Source: Acidobacteriota bacterium (GTDB lineage Bacteria; Acidobacteriota; Holophagae; Acanthopleuribacterales; Acanthopleuribacteraceae). Taken from it: a stretch of 64,000 nucleotides of DNA. The stretch lies in NCBI GenBank assembly GCA_020637335.1, contig JACJWC010000004.1, positions 186,001 through 250,000 on the forward strand, written 5' to 3'. Under the pieces are notes generated by a model. It did not search any database, had not been told where the DNA came from, and saw only the letters and a list, made by a program, of their open reading frames with translations. The position numbers and the translations under genes were made by a program. Position 1 is the stretch's first letter; every line of letters starts with the position of its first letter. This document shows, in pieces, positions 26,417-35,842 of this stretch.

Positions 26417-29038
26417 TTAATTTGCAGGTAATGGCTCGGCACTGGCCTTGAGATTTTCCAGGAATTTCAAGGCCCGTCGCTGGCTGTCCGCATCGATAAA
26501 GACCCGGCTGGGTTCGACTCGACCGCCTTGGGCAAAGGAATACGACTCCTTTTGCAAATACCAAGGCAGCTGAGCGCGCTCCTGCTCTTCCCGTCGACAA
26601 ATTTCGACTGGCTCGGTTTGTTTCAGAAAATATTCGGTTGCCGCAGCAGATCGATCGCAGTCGCAATCCGAAGTCAAACGTTTCCCCGTGATTTTGTCGA
26701 TGCTCATCTCCACAATACCATCGGGTTTCTGAAACTGGGCTTTGGGCAGACGATCCTTAATTTCCTTAAAAAAGTCGATAAAAACGGGCAAGGCGGTATT
26801 GCCCCCGGTCGCATTGCGGCCAATGGTCCGTTTGGTATCGTGACCCACCCAAACGCCAACCACCAACTTTGGGTGAAAGCCCACAAACCAAGCATCGGTG
26901 TAATCGTCAGTGGTACCGGTTTTGCCGGCCAAGGGCAAACCTAAGGACGCAGCGGCGTGCGCAGTCCCCTTCGGTTCAGAAATCACGGATTGCATGACGC
27001 TATTGACGAGAAATGCGTTTTCAGGCGAGATAATCTGTTCTCCCCGCGGAGCGTTTTGTTCAATAACCTGGCCTTTGCGGTCGATGATGAGGGTGATAAA
27101 GCGCTGATCAAAACGCACCCCATTTTCTGCGTAGGCATTGTAGGCCATACACACATCCAGGAGACTCATTTCAAAGGCACCCAAGGCCATGGATGGGTAG
27201 GGTAAAATTGCATTGTTCTTAAGTAGACCCAAGCGATTGATGTAGTCCAGCACATTCTCATAACCAACAGCATTGAGCAATTTGACGGCAACAATGTTTT
27301 TCGACTGGGCCAAAGCTTGGCGTAGGGTGACGCTTCCGACGTAATTCAGGTAAAAGTTTTTGGGTTCGTAAAGTTCAGGTTTGGGCGCAAGACCCAAGCG
27401 GCGGGCCCGGGCCAACTCCGGGCGTTGATTATAGGCCTGGATTTCACCCTGTTCGTCGATATAAAACTGGGTCGGGTCAATGAAATAAGTCGGTTCGTCA
27501 AACAACAAATCGCTCAGGGTATAGCCCTGTTCGAGTGCGGCTCCGTAAACAAACGGTTTAAACGCGGAACCCACTTGGCGTTTGGCCTGTTCGGCCCGGT
27601 TAAATTTGCTGCGCGAATAGTCATATCCGCCTACCATTGCTAAAAGATCGCCATTTTCGGGATCTACAGCCAGAAAAGCACCTTCCAGCTGCGGCTCCTG
27701 ATCCAGGATGAGTTGAAGTTTTTGCACGGCGCCTTGGGTTTGCGGGCCTTCAGCTTCGGCTTTTTCGTCCAGGGCCTTGACCAAAAACAAGGGGACATCA
27801 CCCACTTTAAACAAATGCGTAAACTTGGGATTGCGGATCCAAGGTACATTTTCCTCCGAGAGGGAAAAGACCTGATCCCCAACCCTAACCTTGGCACCAC
27901 TCTCCTCCACTTTTGTCACCAAACCGCGCAAGTACACCCCATCCTGAAGCCCGACATGCCAGGTGGGATCAAAATAGGAATCGAGTATTTCCGCTTCGGA
28001 GGCGCTGTCCTGGTTTCCTTTAAAGACACTGGGACAATCCCAGGGACGATAGCCCTGGTTCTTATCGACCTCACGAATACCCGCCTGCAGCGAATTTTCA
28101 GCCAGCACCTGGAGTTCCAGGTCAAGGGTAGTATGGACATCCCAGCCGCTCGACCGCACCCGTTCTTCACCGTATTTGTTAAAAAGATACTCGCGCACTT
28201 TATCAACAAAGTGACCCGCCGATGGTTTGCTTTCCTCCAAATGATGGTCTACGACGATTAAGGGTAATTTTTTGGCAGTTTTGGCCTCATCAAAGGAGAT
28301 GTAACCTTCCTGAGCCATGCGCTCGAGCACGATATTGCGTCTTTTGGTGCAGGCCTCCGGATTCACATACGGGTTAAACCGGCTCGGCGCCTGAGGCACC
28401 CCGGCCAAGGTTGCACACTCCACCAAGTTTAAGGAACCAACCGACTTGCCGAAATAGAAACGGGCAGCCGCCTCAATGCCAAACTGGTTGTTGCCCAAGG
28501 CAATTTCGTTGGCATACATGGCAAAGATCTCCTGTTTGGTAAACAGGGTTTCCAATTGGACCGCCAGTAGTTGTTCCTTAAATTTTCGACTGTAGGAATT
28601 GCGCGAATCTTTGGTGATGTTTTTGACCAGCTGCTGGGTCAAGGTGGAAGCGCCACGCCGCGAATTCTTGAGCAAATTGTCCTTTATGGCACTGAGAATC
28701 CCAAAGGGTGAAACGCCGAAATGTTCAAAAAAATCTTCGTCTTCAACCGCTACCAGCGCATGCACAAAGTTGATGGGAATATCGTCGAAATCCAAGAGAA
28801 TGCGTTTTTCACTGGAGAAAATATCGATCAGGTTTCCATGGCGATCGTAAACCCGAGTAAACGTCTTGGGTTTATGTTGGCGCAAAACTTCCAATTCGGG
28901 GTATTCGGCCCCTTTTTTGAGGATAAAAAGGGCAAAAACAACCCCAACCAAACAGCCCAAAACAATGGAGCTGCCCATAAAAATTAGGGCTTTTCGCCAA
29001 AACGGGCTCAACGGAGTGGTTATCCTAGGCCATTGCAT
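26417..29038 (-). CDS. Bifunctional penicillin-binding protein 1A
   Basis: 873 residues; a class A PBP that polymerises glycan strands and cross-links peptides. A single membrane anchor is at about 17-41. The glycosyltransferase (GT51) domain has AVEDEDFFEHFG with the catalytic Glu, RRGASTLTQQLVKN, and QEIFAMYANEIALGNNQFGIEAAA. An OB-like insert separates it from the transpeptidase domain, where SAFKPFVYGAAL carries the acylated Ser, SKN the second motif and KTGTTDDYTDAW the third. The start lies 19 nt inside the pilB gene end, so translation is probably coupled. The C-terminus has a short Cys/charged extension of unknown role (DCDCDRSAAATEYF). Confidence 0.95.
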   Translation of the reverse strand: MQWPRITTPLSPFWRKALIFMGSSIVLGCLVGVVFALFILKKGAEYPELEVLRQHKPKTFTRVYDRHGNLIDIFSSEKRILLDFDDIPINFVHALVAVEDEDFFEHFGVSPFGILSAIKDNLLKNSRRGASTLTQQLVKNITKDSRNSYSRKFKEQLLAVQLETLFTKQEIFAMYANEIALGNNQFGIEAAARFYFGKSVGSLNLVECATLAGVPQAPSRFNPYVNPEACTKRRNIVLERMAQEGYISFDEAKTAKKLPLIVVDHHLEESKPSAGHFVDKVREYLFNKYGEERVRSSGWDVHTTLDLELQVLAENSLQAGIREVDKNQGYRPWDCPSVFKGNQDSASEAEILDSYFDPTWHVGLQDGVYLRGLVTKVEESGAKVRVGDQVFSLSEENVPWIRNPKFTHLFKVGDVPLFLVKALDEKAEAEGPQTQGAVQKLQLILDQEPQLEGAFLAVDPENGDLLAMVGGYDYSRSKFNRAEQAKRQVGSAFKPFVYGAALEQGYTLSDLLFDEPTYFIDPTQFYIDEQGEIQAYNQRPELARARRLGLAPKPELYEPKNFYLNYVGSVTLRQALAQSKNIVAVKLLNAVGYENVLDYINRLGLLKNNAILPYPSMALGAFEMSLLDVCMAYNAYAENGVRFDQRFITLIIDRKGQVIEQNAPRGEQIISPENAFLVNSVMQSVISEPKGTAHAAASLGLPLAGKTGTTDDYTDAWFVGFHPKLVVGVWVGHDTKRTIGRNATGGNTALPVFIDFFKEIKDRLPKAQFQKPDGIVEMSIDKITGKRLTSDCDCDRSAAATEYFLKQTEPVEICRREEQERAQLPWYLQKESYSFAQGGRVEPSRVFIDADSQRRALKFLENLKASAEPLPAN

Positions 29039-30801
29039 ACGCGCAGTACTTCCTCAAATGTAGTTTCTCCTGAAGTGAGCTTGCGAATACCGCATTCCTT
29101 CAAGGTTTCCATGCCTTTTTGCCGCATGACCTGCTTAAGGCTGACCGAGTCGTCCTTGCGAATGATCGATTTGCGCACAACATCATCGACTTCCATCAAT
29201 TCAAATATCCCGGTACGACCCAACAGTCCGGTGTGGCGACAATAATGACAACCTTTCCCGCGATTGACCCGCAGAGGCCGACCGGATTTGGTGCGAATGT
29301 TGAGCGCGGCCAATTGGGCATGCGTCAGCAGGTCCTCGGACCGACAATGCGGACATATTTTTCGAACAAGACGTTGGGCCAGTGCGCCCGTTAAAACACT
29401 GGCCAATAAAAAGGGCTCGGCGCCCAAATCGAACAGGCGCGAGATCGTTCCAGCTGAATCGTTGGTGTGCAGCGTGGAGAAAACGAGGTGTCCGGTCAAG
29501 GCCGCTTGCATGGCATAAGTTGTGGTTTCGTTATCGCGAATCTCACCCACCATTACAATGTCCGGATCCTGGCGCAGCACGGTGCGCAAGGCCCCAGCAA
29601 AGCTCAGGTCCAATAATGGATTCACCGTGACCTGGTTAAATCCTTCGTAGACCATTTCAACAGGGTCTTCAATGGTGGTCACATTGACCTCGCGGGTCGC
29701 GACCAATTTAAGTGAAGCGTAAAGGGTTGTGGTTTTCCCGCTGCCAGTGGGGCCCGTGACCAAAATGAGGCCATTGGGTTCCGCGATCATACGCTCATAG
29801 GTTCGCAATTCCACTTCGCGAAAACCCAGAAAATCTAAGTCTTGAAAAACAACTTCCGGGTCGAAAATGCGCACAACCAGTTTTTCACCAAAGGCAACGG
29901 GCAAAATCGAACAGCGCAATTCCACTTCGCGCTCTTTTAACTTGGTCTTGATGCGACCATCTTGCGGCTTGCGCCGTTCCGCAATATCCATGCGCGCCAA
30001 CAACTTCATACGTGACACTACCGCTGCGTGGACCTTGGTCGACATCTGTTGGATGTCGTGCAATACCCCGTCGATGCGGAAGCGGATGAGCGAATGTTCG
30101 CGCTTGGGTTCAATGTGGATGTCGCTGGCCCTTTGGTCATAAGCATAGTGTAAAAGGTACTCAACTGCTTTGATGACATGCGAGTCGGAAGCTTCCAACT
30201 CCCGTTCGCTTTTTAGGCTGACCAATTGTTCCAAATTGCCCAGGTTTATGATGGGATCCAAATCCTTTTCAGCCTTGGTGACCGAAGTTCGAAAGCCATA
30301 AAACTCGGTCAAAATCCGTTTGATTTCATTTTTGGGGGCGACAACGGGTTTAATTTCCATGCCCGTATTGCGCTTGAGTTGGAACAACAACTCGATATCG
30401 AAGGGATTGGAAAGCGCACAGGTCAAAACACCGCCTTCATCGGAGATGGGTACTACGAAGTGTTTGCGGGCAAAAGGCCTGCTGATGTATTTGGTGAGGA
30501 CCTCGATGTTGACCTTTAAAGGGTCCAAATGGACAAAAGGCAGATTCTTTTTCTCGGCAATGATCTGAAACAATCTGTTTTCGTCAATTTCACGACCCGC
30601 TTCCTGAAACAAGTCAAAATGAAGCACCACATCCACAGGATGCACACTGCCAGCATTGGCCAACTTACCCACAAACTCCTCGCGTTTGGACCGGAACAGC
30701 TTGCGCCTGACCTCGCTCTCGGCTTTGAGCAGTTGAGATTCTTCCTCGGGGCTGATCAGATGCCGTTCAACCAGAAGTTGGAGGAGAAAGGGGACATCCA
30801 T
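29020..30801 (-). CDS. pilB: Type IV pilus assembly ATPase PilB (GspE family)
   Basis: 593 residues, the length of PilB/GspE extension ATPases, which power pilin polymerisation. An N-terminal MshEN/T2SSE-N domain (about 1-170) is followed by the catalytic domain. Walker A GPTGSGKTT is at about 350-358, the Asp box TIEDPVEMVYEG near 377, Walker B DIVMVGEIRD near 414-423 and the His box TLHTND near 443. Four zinc-binding cysteines (CPHC at 483/486, CHYC at 518/521) are as in PilB. GspE of a type II secretion system is an alternative, but the presence of pilT favours pili. It follows a small unknown gene by 3 nt. Confidence 0.9.
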   Translation of the reverse strand: MDVPFLLQLLVERHLISPEEESQLLKAESEVRRKLFRSKREEFVGKLANAGSVHPVDVVLHFDLFQEAGREIDENRLFQIIAEKKNLPFVHLDPLKVNIEVLTKYISRPFARKHFVVPISDEGGVLTCALSNPFDIELLFQLKRNTGMEIKPVVAPKNEIKRILTEFYGFRTSVTKAEKDLDPIINLGNLEQLVSLKSERELEASDSHVIKAVEYLLHYAYDQRASDIHIEPKREHSLIRFRIDGVLHDIQQMSTKVHAAVVSRMKLLARMDIAERRKPQDGRIKTKLKEREVELRCSILPVAFGEKLVVRIFDPEVVFQDLDFLGFREVELRTYERMIAEPNGLILVTGPTGSGKTTTLYASLKLVATREVNVTTIEDPVEMVYEGFNQVTVNPLLDLSFAGALRTVLRQDPDIVMVGEIRDNETTTYAMQAALTGHLVFSTLHTNDSAGTISRLFDLGAEPFLLASVLTGALAQRLVRKICPHCRSEDLLTHAQLAALNIRTKSGRPLRVNRGKGCHYCRHTGLLGRTGIFELMEVDDVVRKSIIRKDDSVSLKQVMRQKGMETLKECGIRKLTSGETTFEEVLRVCNGLG

Positions 30802-30804
30802 GAA

Positions 30805-31158
30805 TTACATCCAATCACAAAAAACAGGTTTTTCGAGCAGGGCTACATTTTCAAGCCCAAAGAACTGCTGAACCAGGAGATAGATCCGGTTGGGCAATTT
30901 GGGATAAGCGTACCACAGCAGGATATGTTGTTTGACCTGCCAATCCCATAACAGGCGTCCGCGTACGATTTGATCGAATTCCGGCCCAAACTCCGGCAAT
31001 CCCAATTGAGAAAACCAGCTGGCATGATCCAAGCCCCGATTCTCAGGGGTAAAAAAAATGCCGTAAAACTGATTGCGATAATAGGCCCACAAGCCTTCTC
31101 TCGGTTCCACATCCACCCTTTTACGCCAAGTAGCCCATTTTAGCGAGATTCTGGTCAA
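30805..31158 (-). CDS. Hypothetical protein, 117 aa
   Basis: Not recognised. 117 residues, rich in aromatic residues (WAYYRNQFYGIFFTPENRG, LLWDWQVKQHILLWYAYPKLPNRIYLLVQQFFGLENV), with no signal peptide or clear membrane helix. It lies between rsmD (28 nt upstream) and pilB (3 nt downstream) on the same strand, so it belongs to the same transcript. The tight packing against pilB and the absence of frame disruption support a real gene. Function cannot be stated. Confidence 0.65.
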   Translation of the reverse strand: MTRISLKWATWRKRVDVEPREGLWAYYRNQFYGIFFTPENRGLDHASWFSQLGLPEFGPEFDQIVRGRLLWDWQVKQHILLWYAYPKLPNRIYLLVQQFFGLENVALLEKPVFCDWM

Positions 31159-31186
31159 AAAACCAAGCGAGGCTTAGACGCTACCA

Positions 31187-31717
31187 TCATGTGTGCGGTC
31201 GATAGATGGACAAAATAATTCGACCGGCACGCCGAACATCCATGCGCTCAAAGCCTGCCAAATCAACTGGCAATTCGATTTCTGATTCGCTCAGAATGAC
31301 ATTTTCAGCATGGTGAGGCAGGGCTCGCAGCGCCGAGAACGCCTTCTCATAGGCCGAACAATCGCGAAAGGGCGGATCCACATAAGCAAACCAGGGCGGT
31401 TGAATCGCGCAAGAGCGAACATCCTCGTAGTGGACACCCACTTTCGCGTCGATGGCCAATTGAGTGAGCTGATCCTGCAGCTGCTGCCGGATTAGGGGGT
31501 GGCTTTCAAAAATATGAACGGGCGAAAAGCCTTCGCTGAAGGCCGTAATGCCCATGATGCCTGATCCGCCGAACAAATCGAGAAAGGCATGCGTACCCAC
31601 AAATCGTCGGGCCAAATCAAAAATGCGATCGCGGATGGCCGATCCGGTTGGCCGCAAATCGGGCATGGACCAAAACACAACCTTTTGACCGCGCAAACGG
31701 CCACTGCCGATGCGCAA
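31187..31717 (-). CDS. rsmD: 16S rRNA (guanine966-N2)-methyltransferase RsmD
   Basis: 176 residues. RsmD methylates G966 in 16S rRNA. The N-terminus RIGSGRLRGQKV is the family pattern and fixes the start as a TTG at 31717; there is no in-frame ATG or GTG upstream before the cpoB stop. The SAM-binding motif LDLFGGSGIMGITAFSEG and the catalytic DPPF (YVDPPFRDCSAYE) are clear. The family loop PTGSAIRDRIFDLA normally reads PT.DRVREALF. A strong hairpin directly precedes the TTG. The gene sits downstream of the Tol-Pal genes and upstream of pilB. Confidence 0.92.
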   Translation of the reverse strand: MRIGSGRLRGQKVVFWSMPDLRPTGSAIRDRIFDLARRFVGTHAFLDLFGGSGIMGITAFSEGFSPVHIFESHPLIRQQLQDQLTQLAIDAKVGVHYEDVRSCAIQPPWFAYVDPPFRDCSAYEKAFSALRALPHHAENVILSESEIELPVDLAGFERMDVRRAGRIILSIYRPHT

Positions 31718-31718
31718 T

Positions 31719-31745
31719 TCGGAGCGCGAAGCAGTTTCGCGCTCC
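31719..31745. promoter_or_regulatory. Stem-loop abutting the rsmD start
   Basis: Perfect arms CGGAGCGCGAA and TTCGCGCTCCG with a loop of 5 nt, lying between the cpoB stop and the TTG start of rsmD. The only Shine-Dalgarno-like bases (CGGAG) are inside the stem. On the minus strand no U-tract follows, so this is not a terminator for the operon; it may limit rsmD translation. Confidence 0.5.
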
Positions 31746-31760
31746 GTTTTACGAGGTTTT

Positions 31761-32510
31761 TTATTTTTCGTAGCCGGCCTTTTTCAAAAAGGTGCGGGCC
31801 AGATTTGCTTCCTGAGAATCCGGGAATTTAGAGACCAGTTCCTGCAATCGGCTCACGGCACGAGAATGGCTGTTCATGAAGTAATAACATTGGCCTTGGT
31901 ACAACATGGCAGGTTTCAGATAACTGCCTGTAGGAAAGCCGGAGACAACCGAATCAAAATGCTGATTGGCCTGTTGCCATTTTTTGAGTTCAAAATAACA
32001 GCGGCCCAAATAATAGTGACATTGTTCGGTGAAGGGTGAATTGGGGAAGTTATTGAGTAACTCCTCAAAGCCATAGGCTGCCAATTCGTACTTTCCGCGG
32101 GTGAAATCGCCGTAAGAGGTATTGAACTGAATTTCCAAATCGGCATTGGCGACGGTTGGTGGCGTTTCACTACCTGAAGAGGAGGGTGCCGTAACGGCCG
32201 AACTAACCCCACCTGTCCGCGCGGATTTAGCCTCCAGGTCGGCCAGGCGTGCTTCCAATTGGGAAACTCCCTCGCGCAGGTTGGCAACCTGCTCGCGTTG
32301 ATCGGCCTGGGCCTTGCGGTCCGCCATCTTAGCGTCGATCTCGGCAAGGGCGCCGTTGACTTTGTCACTCATTTCTTTCTGGCTGCGTTCGATCTGGTAA
32401 ATCTGCTCTTGCAAATTGGCAATGTCGCGCCGCATCTTAAGGCGTTCTTCGTCATCACCGCATGAAATCAGCATTAAAAGGGCTGAAATACATAAAAGCG
32501 TTCGTTTCAT
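31761..32510 (-). CDS. cpoB: Tol-Pal system lipoprotein CpoB (YbgF)
   Basis: 249 residues from the ATG at 32510 (AAGGAGC ribosome binding site); the frame extends 8 codons further. The lipobox LLMLISC places an acylated Cys near residue 17. A coiled coil at about 22-90 (YQIERSQKEMSDKVNGALAE) is followed by a TPR-like domain (FTRGKYELAAYGFEELLNNF, SPFTEQCHYYLGRCYFELKKW). CpoB coordinates PBP1B and Tol energy during cell constriction in E. coli. It follows pal, separated by a 26-nt palindrome. Here a class A PBP gene lies a few genes downstream. Confidence 0.9.
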   Translation of the reverse strand: MKRTLLCISALLMLISCGDDEERLKMRRDIANLQEQIYQIERSQKEMSDKVNGALAEIDAKMADRKAQADQREQVANLREGVSQLEARLADLEAKSARTGGVSSAVTAPSSSGSETPPTVANADLEIQFNTSYGDFTRGKYELAAYGFEELLNNFPNSPFTEQCHYYLGRCYFELKKWQQANQHFDSVVSGFPTGSYLKPAMLYQGQCYYFMNSHSRAVSRLQELVSKFPDSQEANLARTFLKKAGYEK

Positions 32511-32531
32511 GTGCAGGCTCCTTGAAACAAC

Positions 32532-32557
32532 CATAGGGCGGCACGTGCCGCCCTATG
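32532..32557. repeat. Perfect 26-nt palindrome between pal and cpoB
   Basis: CATAGGGCGGCAC followed directly by its own reverse complement GTGCCGCCCTATG. In RNA it gives a GC-rich stem with a 4-nt loop. No U-run follows on the minus strand, so it is not a normal terminator. It lies 31 nt beyond the pal stop and 21 nt before the cpoB start and could set the ratio of the two products or be a dispersed repeat. Confidence 0.8.
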
Positions 32558-32588
32558 AGGGAAAAGTGTAAAAGGCCGCGCGGCCAGA

Positions 32589-33119
32589 TTAGCGCAGAGA
32601 GAGGACGAAGTGGGCGCGGCGGTTTTGTGACCAGGCCGACTCGTCGGAACCCATTGCTTTCGGCTGACTTTCACCATAACTAATGGTGCGCATGCGCTCA
32701 GAACCAATTCCAAGACTTTGCAGATAGGAACGAACGCGCTCCGCACGACGCTCACCCAACGCCAAGTTGTAATCTTCGGTTCCGCGCTCATCGCAGTGAC
32801 CTTCGATCAGAACATTGACCTTCGGATTGGCTTTCAGGATTTCAGCATGACGATTCAACGTGGCACGCGCATCATCGCGCAATGTTGCTTGGTCGAAATC
32901 GAAATAAACATCATCCATTTTGATGTGGGAGAGATCGATTTTGTCGAGGTCTTCGGGTTCCGTAGTTTCCTCAACCTGCGGTTTGATGGGTTCTTCGATT
33001 TGAGTTGCAGCCGGTTCCGGTTTTACGGGTGCGGGTTCCGGCGGGGGCGTTTTTTTCTTACAAGAAATGGCAAAAATAAGAACAGTGAGTGCTAATAACT
33101 TAAAAGTAATCGATTTCAT
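32589..33119 (-). CDS. pal: Peptidoglycan-associated lipoprotein Pal
   Basis: 176 residues. A lipoprotein signal peptide (ALTVLIFAISC) gives an acylated Cys near residue 20, followed by a Pro/Glu-rich linker. The C-terminal OmpA-like domain (about 68-176) has VYFDFDQATLRDDA, VLIEGHCDERGTEDYNLALGERRAERVRSYL and GESQP, which bind the diaminopimelate of peptidoglycan. Pal anchors the outer membrane to the wall and interacts with TolB, whose gene is directly upstream on the same strand after a 122-nt gap. Confidence 0.95.
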   Translation of the reverse strand: MKSITFKLLALTVLIFAISCKKKTPPPEPAPVKPEPAATQIEEPIKPQVEETTEPEDLDKIDLSHIKMDDVYFDFDQATLRDDARATLNRHAEILKANPKVNVLIEGHCDERGTEDYNLALGERRAERVRSYLQSLGIGSERMRTISYGESQPKAMGSDESAWSQNRRAHFVLSLR

Positions 33120-33241
33120 GACTACCGAGATCCTCCAGATGGTTAACCGTGAGCTTTATTTGATTTACTCGAGATCGTTTCATGCTCAATTAGCGTAAAG
33201 CCTAGAAGCAAAAGGTAGATCCGTCAACCTTTTTCCCCCTC

Positions 33242-34555
33242 TTACGGAACCCAAACCGGGTTGCGATTGTTCCCGCTACGGGTGATTTGTGTCAAATTTT
33301 CGCCATTGCGCAAAACCATATACAGTTGCCAGGAGCCAGTCCGATTCGAGGTGAAACACAAGTGCTCCCCGTCGGGTGACCAGGTCGGCTCTTCATTCGA
33401 GCCCTGATTGGCAGTTAAACGCAGGTTTTTTCCGGTGCGCAGGTCCATGACGAAAATGTCGAAATTGTTGTCGAAACGCGAAACATAGGCGATGAAATCG
33501 TAGTGCGGATTCCATACGGCCGAGTCGTTATACGGGTTTTCATAGGTGATGCGGCGTTCATTTAAACCATCGGCATCCACCGCGTAAATTTGCGGTGAAC
33601 CCACTCGATCCGAGGTGAACAGCAAGGTTTTGCCGCCCGGCGCCCAACTGGGGTTGGTGTCTACAGCCGGATGACGGGTGATACGTACCAGATCAGTGCC
33701 ATCCAATTTCATAACGTAAACGTCCACATTGCCCTGATCGGCAATCGAAAACGCGATTTTATTGCCATCAGGTGAAATGGCTGGAGCCGTAGCCCGCTTG
33801 TTCAGGTCGCCATACAATTTGCGCGGTCGATCCAGCAGGGTGGGCTTTAAATAGATGCCATAACTGGCTTTAAAGGAATTGGGATTCTCGAAGACCGTAT
33901 AGGCAAGCTTGGTTTCCTTGCCGACCCGCACGGCGTGCGGTGACATGGAAACTCCGCCTTCGGTCAGTGGGATCGCGTTAAAGCCGTCGTAATCCATCAT
34001 GACCAATTCGGAAATATTCATACGGCTGCGTTTGGCATCGGTGGCTTTTTCCGTGCTGAAAATGATTTTGGAGTTGGCAAATTGCACATTGCGCAGGTAG
34101 GTCATGATGTCATCGGCAATCACATGGGCGGTTTTACGCGCCAGATCGGGGCGCCCGCGATAGGCTTTTGCCAAAATCAATTGTTTGGAGGTCACTTCGT
34201 AGAGGTGCGCTTCCACCACCATTTGGCCATCTTGCATGCGGATGGAACCGACCACCAAGAGTTTCGCGTCAATCGAAGCCCACTCCTCAAAATTGACCCC
34301 AACGTGAGGTGAGCGAACCAACGCCACCCGTTCGGGCGGAAGGATATCCAAAAAACCCGAATAGTTGAGATCGGCCTTTAACACCTCATTAATGGTCGAC
34401 CAGGCATCGTTTAAAACGCCGCTGCGTTCTTTTAACTCAAAGTCGGGAATTGCAATTTTTTCCTTGGCGCGATTGCCAATGGTATCCAAGGTTACACCCT
34501 GGCCTAGGAGAACGGTGCCCACCGCGAAAAGGGCGAACACCAGTAGAAAACGCAT
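33242..34555 (-). CDS. tolB: Tol-Pal system beta-propeller protein TolB
   Basis: 437 residues with a signal peptide ending near VLLGQG. An N-terminal alpha/beta domain (KIAIPDFELKERSG through IMTYLRN) is followed by a beta propeller of WD40-like PD40 blades, visible as repeated SPDGNKIAFS, SWAPGGKTLLFTSDR, and SPDGEHLCFTSNR. TolB is periplasmic and passes between Pal and TolA. Its gene lies between tolA and pal as in proteobacteria. Confidence 0.95.
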   Translation of the reverse strand: MRFLLVFALFAVGTVLLGQGVTLDTIGNRAKEKIAIPDFELKERSGVLNDAWSTINEVLKADLNYSGFLDILPPERVALVRSPHVGVNFEEWASIDAKLLVVGSIRMQDGQMVVEAHLYEVTSKQLILAKAYRGRPDLARKTAHVIADDIMTYLRNVQFANSKIIFSTEKATDAKRSRMNISELVMMDYDGFNAIPLTEGGVSMSPHAVRVGKETKLAYTVFENPNSFKASYGIYLKPTLLDRPRKLYGDLNKRATAPAISPDGNKIAFSIADQGNVDVYVMKLDGTDLVRITRHPAVDTNPSWAPGGKTLLFTSDRVGSPQIYAVDADGLNERRITYENPYNDSAVWNPHYDFIAYVSRFDNNFDIFVMDLRTGKNLRLTANQGSNEEPTWSPDGEHLCFTSNRTGSWQLYMVLRNGENLTQITRSGNNRNPVWVP

Positions 34556-34663
34556 GGAAGCTCCTTATCCAATTTATATTCAGAGATCAAACTGCGTTGT
34601 CGGCCCGGCCCAAGGGTCGGGATTGTCACTTAGACGATTGGCCAACAATACGGTTGAATATTT

Positions 34664-35416
34664 TTACATGTCATAGCGAAATCGCATATTGATGCGCATC
34701 TTTTCCTCCCGATAGCCTTGGGGCAAGGGTGGAAAACGCGAGGCAAGGACCGCGCGCAAGGCCGGACTGTCCAAAAAGGATTGACCACTGGATTCGGCAA
34801 TGAAAGCATCTTCCACACTGCCATCCCGGGTAATATTAAAGGAGACCGTAACCACATTGCCCGAAAAGCTGCCGCGCAACCAATGGTTGGAAATTTCGCC
34901 AACGATGGTGGCGTAATAGTCACTGAACTCCGTGATAGGTGCATTGGGGTCGCCCAGCGCACTCATGTCAAGGGTCGCACCGTTTTCTGCTGTTCCCCCT
35001 GTCCCACCGGAATCGCGCGGTTTCTTCTCATCTTTGGGTGGATTGAGGTCGGGTTTCACTTCTGGCGCCGAACTCTCTTTACTGGGTTGTTTTTTGACCT
35101 TATCACCTAGGGCAACCTGTTTGGTTTCGGGCTTTGGGGTCTCCTTTTTCGGTTTGGGTTTCGGCTTAGACGTATTCTCGGAGGTCCTGGAAACAGCAGC
35201 CTTGCGCTCTTTTCCAGCAGCCTTGGTCGGCAGCTTGGTCGAAATGCCAACTGTCACGGAAGGCAAGGGTTCTCGTTTGGGTTGATGTAGCCCAAAAAAT
35301 ACCAGTGCGGCCAGGACCATGACATGCAAGCCAATGCTCAGGACGATGGCGGCCTTCATGCCAACCGCTTCGCGGTCCAAGGATTGGTAATTGCGGATGA
35401 CCTGGTCCAGTTCCAT
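34664..35416 (-). CDS. tolA: TolA/TonB-like energy-transducing protein
   Basis: 250 residues. A cytoplasmic tail and one membrane helix (AAIVLSIGLHVMVLAALVFFGL, about 22-43) are followed by a Lys/Pro/Glu-rich spacer (KPKPKPKKETPKPETK) and a C-terminal TonB/TolA-type domain (about 155-250: YYATIVGEISNHWL, VVTVSFNITRDGSVEDAFI, SPALRAVLASRFPPLP). The C-terminal fold resembles TonB as much as TolA, but its place between tolR and tolB argues for the TolA role. It starts 1 nt after the tolR stop. Confidence 0.88.
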   Translation of the reverse strand: MELDQVIRNYQSLDREAVGMKAAIVLSIGLHVMVLAALVFFGLHQPKREPLPSVTVGISTKLPTKAAGKERKAAVSRTSENTSKPKPKPKKETPKPETKQVALGDKVKKQPSKESSAPEVKPDLNPPKDEKKPRDSGGTGGTAENGATLDMSALGDPNAPITEFSDYYATIVGEISNHWLRGSFSGNVVTVSFNITRDGSVEDAFIAESSGQSFLDSPALRAVLASRFPPLPQGYREEKMRINMRFRYDM

Positions 35417-35417
35417 C

Positions 35418-35831
35418 TTATTTTCCCTCAGGCGGCAGGGTAATCAGACTGACCTGATCGATTCCAGATTCTTTGAGCTGGGCGATCAAACCAATCACAG
35501 TCCCATACGGGATATTTTTATCGCCGCGAATATAAACCGTTTTGTCCTCCGTTTTGGCGAGCGCTTCGCGTACTTTCTCCAAAAGGACTGGGACCTGGTA
35601 ATAATCATTATTTAAATAGTGCTTGCCTTGGCTATCAATGGACAACACCAAAGATTCCGGGTTCTGTTTCATTTCCAAATTAGCTTCGGGAAGATCCAAA
35701 TCGACGCCACTTTGCATCAGCGGCGCAGAGATCATAAACACAATCAGGAGGACCAACATGACATCAACAAAAGGCGTCACGTTGATTTCGCTCATTGTCC
35801 GATTCGGGCCACCGCCCGTGGAAAAGCCCAT
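35418..35831 (-). CDS. tolR: TolR/ExbD-family proton channel subunit
   Basis: 137 residues. One N-terminal membrane helix with the proton-relay Asp follows the typical opening (SEINVTPFVDVMLVLLIVFMI, Asp at about residue 23). The periplasmic domain has the swapped-dimer pattern PEANLEMKQNPESLVLSID and VYIRGDKNIPYGTVIGLIAQLKESG. It works with TolQ as the stator that drives TolA. It lies between tolQ (11 nt) and tolA (1 nt). Confidence 0.94.
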   Translation of the reverse strand: MGFSTGGGPNRTMSEINVTPFVDVMLVLLIVFMISAPLMQSGVDLDLPEANLEMKQNPESLVLSIDSQGKHYLNNDYYQVPVLLEKVREALAKTEDKTVYIRGDKNIPYGTVIGLIAQLKESGIDQVSLITLPPEGK

Positions 35832-35842
35832 GCTTCACCTCC

